Shown: positions 1-5,620 of the stretch, one piece after another
Layout: every line of letters begins with the position of its first letter
Position numbering within the stretch: the stretch's first letter is position 1
Source of the DNA: Pontiellaceae bacterium
Lineage (GTDB): Bacteria; Verrucomicrobiota; Kiritimatiellia; Kiritimatiellales; Tichowtungiaceae
Assembly (NCBI GenBank): GCA_029934215.1
Contig: JAOZMR010000082.1
Span: 1-10,216, forward strand
DNA length: 10,216 nucleotides
Direction: 5' to 3'
Notes under the pieces: model-generated
The model's database searches: none
Seen by the model: the letters and a program-made list of their open reading frames with translations, nothing else
What the model was told of the DNA's origin: nothing
Position numbers and translations under genes: made by a program

Positions 1-120
1 CCGGTCAAGACAACTGCACCTGTGGAGCACCTTCATACTTGTGGGTAATAGAAAGACCGGTAGCGGGTGGTGAAAACTCTTCTGCACAAATTCCTCTGTG
101 TATAAAGATGGCGATTGAAC

Positions 121-150
121 CACGAATGGACGCGAATGCACACGAATGGG
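121..150. repeat. Three tandem 10-bp units (CACGAATGGA type)
   Basis: Three head-to-tail units are visible: CACGAATGGA, CGCGAATGCA and CACGAATGGG. They share the core CGAATG. Similar 'accacgaatgga...' tracts are, from memory, common in intergenic DNA of Verrucomicrobiota and other environmental bacteria, where they produce spurious open frames. The repeat directly abuts the inverted repeat at 152-243, so the two may form one element. Confidence 0.75.
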
Positions 151-151
151 A

Positions 152-243
152 GGGGCATTGCCGATTGCCGATTTTTGGAGAGTTGGACTTCCAAGGGTTG
201 GAACCTTTTCTCCCAATCGGCAATCAACAATCGGAAATGCCCC
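152..243. repeat. 92-bp imperfect inverted repeat with nested central palindrome
   Basis: The outer arms GGGGCATT (152-159) and AATGCCCC (236-243) are complementary. Next, GATTGCCGATT (163-173) pairs perfectly with AATCGGCAATC (215-225), and GGAG (177-180) pairs with CTCC (210-213). The right arm carries a few extra bases, giving a bulge. The centre is the perfect palindrome TTCCAAGGGTTGGAA at 189-203. The structure resembles a REP- or MITE-like palindromic element. It could fold as a long hairpin in DNA or RNA. I see no transposase and no certain target duplication. Confidence 0.75.
189..203. repeat. TTCCAA-N3-TTGGAA palindrome, copy 1 (intergenic)
   Basis: Perfect 6-bp arms with spacer GGG. 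This is the only perfect copy outside genes, and it sits near the middle of the larger inverted repeat. Confidence 0.85.
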
Positions 244-351
244 CAGAGGAAGTCAGAGAAGAGTGAGAGAACTGGCACTATTCAATTTGCGAGATAAAAT
301 CTAAAAATCGGCATTTTGTATCAGGTGGCCTTTATATAAAGATGGGTTGAG

Positions 352-2799
352 CTATTCGCAGTTTTTTAGGAAGCAGATTAGTGCTTCTTTGAGAAGATCG
401 AATTCTGCAAAGAGAGTGGCTAGAAGTACTTTGCGTTCCTGATCTGTTTGTCCGCCTTTTCGCTTCTCTAGAGCGAATGCATGAGCAGCCAGTGCTTCTC
501 CTCCTACGTTTCCTGCCGCTCCTTTTAGACTGTGTGCATGCAAGGTGATGTTTTTTTCGTCTTTTTCGCCAATGGCTTTCTGTAGTCGTTCGAGGAGAGG
601 GGGGCTTTCTTGTAAGAAGCTTTCCGCAATGAGTTTTGCGATCTCTTGGTCGTTCATGAGCCGATCCAGGAATAGCTCTGTGTTTAATACGAGGTCGTTC
701 TTTTTTTGCGGAGTGTCGACTGGTGTATTTTCTTTTTTCTTGAAGGATGCGGGCTCGGCTAAGGAGGTTTCCCACTTCTCGAGGACTTGCTTTAAGAATA
801 AGGAGGAGATCGGTTTTGGAACGTAGTCGTCCATTCCTGCATCGATGCATTTTTGGCGATCGGATGCCATCGCGTTGGCTGTCATTGCGATGATCGGGAT
901 TTTGCAAAGTGATTTTTTGGACAGTTGTCCTGGATCATCTTCTTTTAGTAGGGTTTCCCACGATCGAATGGCTTGAGTGCATTCGTACCCGTCCATTTCT
1001 GGCATCCGACAGTCCATTAAGATGAGATCGTATGGGGCGGATGTGATTGCAGAAAGAACCTCTTTTCCGTCTGCGACGAGGTGCGCGTGGTAGCCGAGCG
1101 ATTTTAGAATTGCTTGAGCAACTTTTTGATTGGTCGTGTTGTCTTCGGCGACTAAGATGCGGAGCGATGATTTTTCGGATTTGTTTTTGCTTTTTGTTGC
1201 GGCTTGCGGGAGTTTTTCGGGATAGGTTTCTCCGGAGAGGCATGTGATGATGCCGTCGAAGAGGTCGGATTGTTTGATTGGTTTTGGCAAGTGTCCACTA
1301 ATTCCGATGGTGTGCAAGTCGAGGAGCGTGTCGGTTTGGCCTGCAGATGTCATTAGCATCATTTTTAGATTTGCGGACTCTGGATGAAGATGGATTTTTT
1401 GTGCGAGCTGTTTTCCATTGATATCTGGCATGTTCATGTCTAAAATGGCAAGATCAAATGGGTCGTTTTCCAAAACGGATAGGTGAATAATCGCTTGTGC
1501 GTTTTCAGCGCTGTGGCTGCCTACCGATCGACAGCCCCACGATTGTAAGAGGAGTTCGAGCCATCGGCGGTTGGTTTTGTTGTCATCCACGTAGAGGATT
1601 CGTTTTCCGCGTAGGTCTAGTCTGAATAGTACGCTGAATTTTTTCTTCATCGAGCGAACGATCTCGGATTCTGGTGTTTTTGCTAGCGAGCATGTGAACC
1701 AAAAACAGGAGCCTTTGTTGAGGGTGCTGGTTACACCGATCTCACCGCCCATCATTTCTGCTAATTGTTTGGAGATGCTTAAGCCTAGACCTGTTCCTCC
1801 GAATTTTCGTGTGGTTGAGCTGTCCGCTTGGGAGAATGGATTAAAGAGTTTTTCGACCTGATATTCACTCATGCCAATCCCTGTATCAGAGATTTCGACG
1901 CGCAATTGGATGTGTGTTTCGCTCTCTTTGCTGGACGAGATATATACAGAGACTTCACCTTCTTCGGTGAATTTCAGCGCATTGCCAACGAGGTTTGTGA
2001 TGATCTGGCGCAGGCGACCTACGTCCCCTTGAAGGTTGTCTGGAACGGCGGGCTCGACTAAGCAGATGAATTCGAGACCTTTTTCTGCGGCGCGAACGGT
2101 GAGAAGGTCTGTGGTTTTCGATAGCGCGTTGCGCAAATCGAAGTTTAGGGTTTCTAGGTTCATTTTACCCGCTTCGATTTTCGAGAAATCGAGAATGTCG
2201 TTGATGATGTTGAGGAGGCATTCTGCGCTGCTCTGGATCATGTCTGTGCATTCGTGTTGGTGCTGGGTTAGTTCGGTGTTTAGGAGAAGCCCTGTCATGC
2301 CAATGACACCGTTCATTGGGGTTCGGATTTCATGGCTCATCACCGATAGGAAATCGCTTTTTGCCTGGTTGGCTCGGTCGGCTTCTTGCCGAGCTTGACG
2401 TGATTCTTTCAGAAATTTTTCTGTGATCTGGTGTGTTTCTTTTTGGGAGAGGACGAGTTGTTGAACCTGGTCGAGTAGCGCAAGAACTGCGTCGTCGGAA
2501 AGGGTCTCTACGTCGTCCTCTTCGTTATCCTGTTCTGTTTCTTTCTCCTGATGAATGATTTTTTTTAATCGGTGAATCATTGTGGATGAAAATTGTTCAC
2601 GCGCCTTGAATGCTTGGCTTACTTGGGCGAATTCTTCGTTTGCAATGTCCGATGCCCGTTGCAAAAGATTGGTGTTTTTTACACTCTCTGAATACGTTTG
2701 ATCAATCGCCTCTAAAAACCGAGCCATTTCTGGGGAGGATGCGGTCTCTGCTGGTAAATGTTTTTTGATTTGACGTTGAAGCGTTCGGCTGTAATTCAT
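352..2799 (-). CDS. Soluble hybrid histidine kinase (HisKA-HATPase-REC-REC-Hpt)
   Basis: An 815-residue phosphorelay kinase with no membrane segment or signal peptide, so it is probably cytosolic. Residues 1-145 look helical and partly acidic (around 86-100), with a likely coiled coil before the kinase and no recognisable PAS or GAF domain. HisKA carries SHEIRTPMNGV with phospho-acceptor His156. The ATPase domain has the N-box Asn273, DTGIG at 305-309 and GGTGLGL at 334-340. Receiver 1 (about 400-520) has Asp405/406, acceptor Asp454, Thr484 and Lys506. Receiver 2 (about 546-675) has Glu552/Asp553, acceptor Asp596, Thr640 and Lys662. The C-terminal Hpt (about 705-810) has AHSLKG with His756. 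All catalytic residues are present, so both receivers appear active. The start is supported by AAGGA about 6 bases upstream. The gene lies 19 bp downstream of the FIST gene, suggesting the FIST protein is its sensory partner. The final response regulator is not in this window. Confidence 0.95.
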   Translation of the reverse strand: MNYSRTLQRQIKKHLPAETASSPEMARFLEAIDQTYSESVKNTNLLQRASDIANEEFAQVSQAFKAREQFSSTMIHRLKKIIHQEKETEQDNEEDDVETLSDDAVLALLDQVQQLVLSQKETHQITEKFLKESRQARQEADRANQAKSDFLSVMSHEIRTPMNGVIGMTGLLLNTELTQHQHECTDMIQSSAECLLNIINDILDFSKIEAGKMNLETLNFDLRNALSKTTDLLTVRAAEKGLEFICLVEPAVPDNLQGDVGRLRQIITNLVGNALKFTEEGEVSVYISSSKESETHIQLRVEISDTGIGMSEYQVEKLFNPFSQADSSTTRKFGGTGLGLSISKQLAEMMGGEIGVTSTLNKGSCFWFTCSLAKTPESEIVRSMKKKFSVLFRLDLRGKRILYVDDNKTNRRWLELLLQSWGCRSVGSHSAENAQAIIHLSVLENDPFDLAILDMNMPDINGKQLAQKIHLHPESANLKMMLMTSAGQTDTLLDLHTIGISGHLPKPIKQSDLFDGIITCLSGETYPEKLPQAATKSKNKSEKSSLRILVAEDNTTNQKVAQAILKSLGYHAHLVADGKEVLSAITSAPYDLILMDCRMPEMDGYECTQAIRSWETLLKEDDPGQLSKKSLCKIPIIAMTANAMASDRQKCIDAGMDDYVPKPISSLFLKQVLEKWETSLAEPASFKKKENTPVDTPQKKNDLVLNTELFLDRLMNDQEIAKLIAESFLQESPPLLERLQKAIGEKDEKNITLHAHSLKGAAGNVGGEALAAHAFALEKRKGGQTDQERKVLLATLFAEFDLLKEALICFLKNCE

Positions 2800-2818
2800 G
2801 AGGTTTCCTTGGTCTTCC

Positions 2819-3934
2819 TTAGTCTTCCCGGAACGTAGTAATCGTCATTGTTTGGTTATGAAGTTTGCATGCTGTTGTGTTTGCAAACGGAGCAATTTCT
2901 CCATAGGAGTAGAAGCCTGCGAAAAGGATTTCGCCTAAACCATCGCGTATGGACAGGAGTTCTTCATCCACCCTGGACCCCATTATGATACGTCGACCGA
3001 CACAACTAACGCAAATGGCCATGTTTGGTTTTGTCGTTAGCGATAGCTGTTCTGCAACCTTCTCCGCACCATTGGCTAGATCTGCGGACGTGCTTCGCAT
3101 AAGGCGTACGGTTGCTCCTGTTGGCATGTTTCCGGCAAATGTCATGCTTTTCTCGTCTTCGTCAATTGCCAGAATCGTACGTACAATCCACGATCCGTCG
3201 GCATCTTGAATTCCAAGCGGGAAATGTAGAGAAGATGCGGGTAGTTCGGATGCGGCATCACCTAGATATGTTTTGTAGATCTCCAGCGCGGATTTACCTG
3301 AGATCTCATAGAGCACATTGTTTGTTGCTTTCGTGATTGTTCGTTCGATACCGAATGGCTTCCAGCCACCATTGCAACCGTAGTCGATATGAATGGCATC
3401 TCCATAGAACCCAACCAGGGCAATCACCCCTTCGGCGGGTGTTTCGTTGAGTCCGACAACTGTTTTTTGAAAATTTGTTCCGTCGCCTGCGAGTCCTCCT
3501 GTGAACGGTATTTTACCACCGAACCCCTCGTTTAATGCGTCGACCAAATCTGTGCCGTTCACGTTGTGCCCGTCTGACAAAACAAAAACATGTTTCAAGT
3601 CATCGTGTTGCAGTTTTTCGGCGAGAGCAAGTCCCGCCTCGCGAGAGGATGAGAAGTCTGCGATGTTCACTTGCGCGGATTGGATGGGTGTTTGTTCTAG
3701 GGCAATCGCGGTTGCGACCAATACCTCGTCTTTCACCTCGTCCTCTATAATGTTTCCAGAAGTGCTACCCATCAGCAGTGTAGCCTCTGGAAAAAAACGA
3801 GCGAGTTCGTTCGTTCGCTCTGGGTCTTCGAGCAAGGCGCGATCCCCAAAAACAAAAACGAGTTTGGTCGCTGCGTCCTTATCGCGATTGTCCCAACCGT
3901 TTGTTTTTGTGTAAACTTTCTGCGTCATTCTCAT
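2819..3934 (-). CDS. FIST-domain sensor protein, possibly NosP-like
   Basis: A 371-residue soluble protein with FIST_N (about 24-205) and FIST_C (about 210-350) domains. Supporting motifs are GSTSGNII (56-63), LSDGHNVNG (119-127), TGGLAGDG (145-152), CVGRR (311-315) and the C-terminal GFYSYGEIAPF (340-350). FIST proteins are predicted or shown to be intracellular sensors that work with kinases. The characterised case is NosP, a haem-binding nitric-oxide sensor that controls a co-encoded hybrid kinase (NahK). Length and two-domain layout fit that group. Histidines at 110, 115, 123, 182, 237 and 359 are candidate ligands, but I cannot say which, if any, binds haem. The ligand could instead be another small molecule. 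GAGGAG lies about 7 bases before ATG 3934; the ATG at 3928 is a weaker alternative. The kinase gene follows after 19 bp, so co-transcription is likely. Confidence 0.92.
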   Translation of the reverse strand: MRMTQKVYTKTNGWDNRDKDAATKLVFVFGDRALLEDPERTNELARFFPEATLLMGSTSGNIIEDEVKDEVLVATAIALEQTPIQSAQVNIADFSSSREAGLALAEKLQHDDLKHVFVLSDGHNVNGTDLVDALNEGFGGKIPFTGGLAGDGTNFQKTVVGLNETPAEGVIALVGFYGDAIHIDYGCNGGWKPFGIERTITKATNNVLYEISGKSALEIYKTYLGDAASELPASSLHFPLGIQDADGSWIVRTILAIDEDEKSMTFAGNMPTGATVRLMRSTSADLANGAEKVAEQLSLTTKPNMAICVSCVGRRIIMGSRVDEELLSIRDGLGEILFAGFYSYGEIAPFANTTACKLHNQTMTITTFRED

Positions 3935-4030
3935 GGGGCTCTCCTCAGTTTATATCCTTTTGTTCGTCCGTATAAATTGCGACGATAATCCCATTAATAC
4001 GAGACTTTTTCCAATGTGTGGACAAATTAA
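3935..4030 (-). promoter_or_regulatory. Intergenic gap, probable promoter of the FIST-kinase operon
   Basis: This 96-bp AT-rich gap separates the end of nadE from the FIST gene start, both on the minus strand. Read on that strand, TTGGAA followed 18 bases later by GATTAT is a loose sigma-70-like match, and a GAGGAG ribosome site precedes the ATG. I see no clear terminator hairpin for nadE. A degenerate TTCCAATGTGTGGAC sequence near 4011 only partly matches the dispersed palindrome. Confidence 0.3.
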
Positions 4031-5620
4031 CTATATATTGATGGATCCTCGATAGCGGTTTGTGATGGGCATGCGACGATCGCGTCCGAAGGCTTTTGGG
4101 GTGATTTTGATGCCGGGCGGGCCTTGTCGGCGTTTGTATTCGCTGAGGTCGACCAAACGGACGGCTTGCAAAACAGCGGCTTTGTCGAAACCGGCTGCGA
4201 GCATGGCGTCGATGCCTAGGTCTTTTTCGACATAGGCTTCGAGGATTGGGTCGAGGATTTCGTAGGGCGGGAGGGAGTCGGTGTCTTGCTGGTCTGGGCG
4301 CAATTCAGCCGATGGCGGGCGTTCGATGGTTGTGGGTGGAATGACGATGCTTTGTTCGTTTCGCCAGCGGCAGAGGTCGAAGACGAGCGTTTTTGGTACG
4401 TCTTTTATGACGGCGAAGCCGCCGGCCATGTCGCCATAGAGTGTGCAGTAGCCTACGGCTATCTCGCTTTTGTTTCCGGTGGTGAGAACGAGCCAGCCGT
4501 TTTTGTTCGACATCGCCATGATTAGGGTGCCGCGAATCCGGGCTTGCAGATTCTCTTCGGCGAGCCCAGGGGCTGGGTTCCAGACCTTGGAAAGCTCGTC
4601 GGTGAATTTTCCAAAGATTGGAAGGATTGGAATGGTGTGGAATTCGACGTCGAAGTTTGTGGCGAGTTCCTCGGCATCTGAGAGGGTTTCTGTGGAGGTG
4701 TATTGCGATGGCATGGTTACGGCGGCGACGCGGTTTTTCCCAAGGGCGTCGACGGCCAGTGCGAGCACGAGCGCGGAGTCGATTCCGCCGCTGACGGCGA
4801 CGACGGTTTTTTTGAATCCGTTTTTTTCAACATAGTCGCGGAGTCCGAGTTTTAGGGCTGTGTAGATTTCTTTCAGGGGCTGAGAGGGTAGGGGGGGGGG
4901 GACGGGAGTTCCTGGCTGCTCAAGTGTGTATTCTTCGAAGAATGGTGCGCGGGCTGAGACGTTCCCGTCTGTGTCGAAGGCCATGCTTCCGCCATCGAAA
5001 ACGAGCTCGTCTTGTCCGCCGACTTGGTTGCAGAAGAGTAGGGGAGCGCCGAGTGTTTTTGCGACGGTGGAGAAGGCGTTTTCGCGTTCTTCGCGTTTGC
5101 CTCTGTGGTATGGTGAGGCAGAAATGTTGATGACGAGGTCGGGGTTTTCTGCGGCGAGAGTTCGGCAGGCTTCGCCTTCGATGCGCCAGGAGTCTTCGCA
5201 GATATGGATTCCAACTTTTGTGCCGAATGCTTCGAAGGTGAAGGGTTTGGTTCCGGCATTAAATACGCGCTGTTCGTCGAAGACTCCGTAGTTGGGTAGG
5301 AGCATTTTGCGGTAGATGCCAATCTGTTTTTTGCCGTGGAAAACTACGGCTGCGTTGAAGCGGTCTACCGGTGCGCCAACGACGCAAAATACGCTGGCGG
5401 GCAGTTCATTCGCTAGGCGTTGGAGTTGTTTCTCGCAATCGGTAATGAAATGCGGACGAAGAATCAGATCCTCGGGCGGATAGCCGCAGAGCGCGAGTTC
5501 TGGAAGGACAATCAGTTGTGCTCCGTTTTGGCTGGCCTTCCAAGCTTTGGAAATAATCTGGTCGGCGTTTTGCTGAAGAGCGCCAACGGTTGGGTTGAGT
5601 TGGATGAGTGCGGTATTCAT
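4031..5620 (-). CDS. nadE: Glutamine-dependent NAD+ synthetase
   Basis: Catalyses the last step of NAD+ synthesis: ATP-dependent amidation of nicotinic acid adenine dinucleotide using ammonia released from glutamine. The 529-residue protein has both domains. The N-terminal nitrilase-type glutaminase (about 1-235) shows the triad Glu41 (LPELALCGYPPEDL), Lys105 (YRKMLLPNYGVFDE) and Cys141 (HICEDSW). The C-terminal synthetase (about 250-529) has the ATP-pyrophosphatase P-loop SGGIDSA (277-283) and the GNKSE segment (382-386). The length fits the shorter two-domain bacterial form. The linker near residues 239-246 is encoded across an 11-base homopolymer. Its ATG overlaps the glgX stop (ATGA, 5617-5620), so translation is probably coupled to glgX. 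Three dispersed palindromes or near-palindromes lie inside this gene. The reading frame is intact. Confidence 0.97.
   Translation of the reverse strand: MNTALIQLNPTVGALQQNADQIISKAWKASQNGAQLIVLPELALCGYPPEDLILRPHFITDCEKQLQRLANELPASVFCVVGAPVDRFNAAVVFHGKKQIGIYRKMLLPNYGVFDEQRVFNAGTKPFTFEAFGTKVGIHICEDSWRIEGEACRTLAAENPDLVINISASPYHRGKREERENAFSTVAKTLGAPLLFCNQVGGQDELVFDGGSMAFDTDGNVSARAPFFEEYTLEQPGTPVPPPLPSQPLKEIYTALKLGLRDYVEKNGFKKTVVAVSGGIDSALVLALAVDALGKNRVAAVTMPSQYTSTETLSDAEELATNFDVEFHTIPILPIFGKFTDELSKVWNPAPGLAEENLQARIRGTLIMAMSNKNGWLVLTTGNKSEIAVGYCTLYGDMAGGFAVIKDVPKTLVFDLCRWRNEQSIVIPPTTIERPPSAELRPDQQDTDSLPPYEILDPILEAYVEKDLGIDAMLAAGFDKAAVLQAVRLVDLSEYKRRQGPPGIKITPKAFGRDRRMPITNRYRGSINI
4578..4592. repeat. 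TTCCAA-N3-TTGGAA near-palindrome (one mismatch), in nadE
   Basis: Reads TTCCAGACCTTGGAA, with five of six arm pairs matching. It encodes part of LSKVWNP. Its centre is 31 bp from that of the next copy. Confidence 0.6.
4609..4623. repeat. TTCCAA-N3-TTGGAA palindrome, copy 2 (in nadE)
   Basis: Perfect arms with spacer AGA. It encodes part of LPIFGK, in a different codon phase from the copy at 5538. Confidence 0.85.
4891..4901. repeat. Homopolymer of 11 G (poly-C on the coding strand of nadE)
   Basis: Eleven consecutive G on the plus strand read as GTC CCC CCC CCC CTA in nadE, giving Val-Pro-Pro-Pro-Leu in the linker between glutaminase and synthetase domains. As printed, the frame is kept. 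Gain or loss of one base would shift the synthetase domain out of frame. It may be a slippage-prone site or a length that sequencing reports unreliably. Confidence 0.9.
5538..5552. repeat. TTCCAA-N3-TTGGAA palindrome, copy 3 (in nadE)
   Basis: Perfect arms with spacer GCT. It encodes part of ISKAWKA near the NadE N-terminus. Confidence 0.85.

Larger units (their letters stand above)
1..351. other. Gene-free region carrying a repeat cassette
   Basis: I see no credible gene here. The short open frames on both strands run through repeats, lack family resemblance and have no convincing ribosome binding site. The stretch lies downstream of the histidine kinase gene, which ends at 352 on the minus strand. 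It contains a 10-bp tandem repeat (121-150), a 92-bp imperfect inverted repeat (152-243) and two copies of TATAAAGATGG (101-111 and 335-345). No strong GC hairpin with a T-run immediately follows the kinase stop codon. The first 100 bases show nothing I can name. Confidence 0.7.

Noticed and set aside
39..297. Short plus- and minus-strand open frames over the leftmost repeats
   Set aside because: They translate the tandem and inverted repeats (for example NHEWTRMHTNG), a classic source of spurious predictions, and have no ribosome site or family match.
2036..2398. 120-codon plus-strand open frame antisense to the kinase gene
   Set aside because: It lies wholly within the kinase gene, which has complete catalytic motifs, and the protein shows no recognisable domain.
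3753..3793. 8-bp inverted repeat TTTCCAGA ... TCTGGAAA inside the FIST gene
   Set aside because: The arms are separated by 25 bases and no second copy is seen; it resembles the dispersed palindrome only in TCCA/TGGA and is likely chance.
4470..5291. Two plus-strand 121-codon open frames antisense to nadE
   Set aside because: They mirror a well-supported enzyme gene; composition is typical of antisense shadows.
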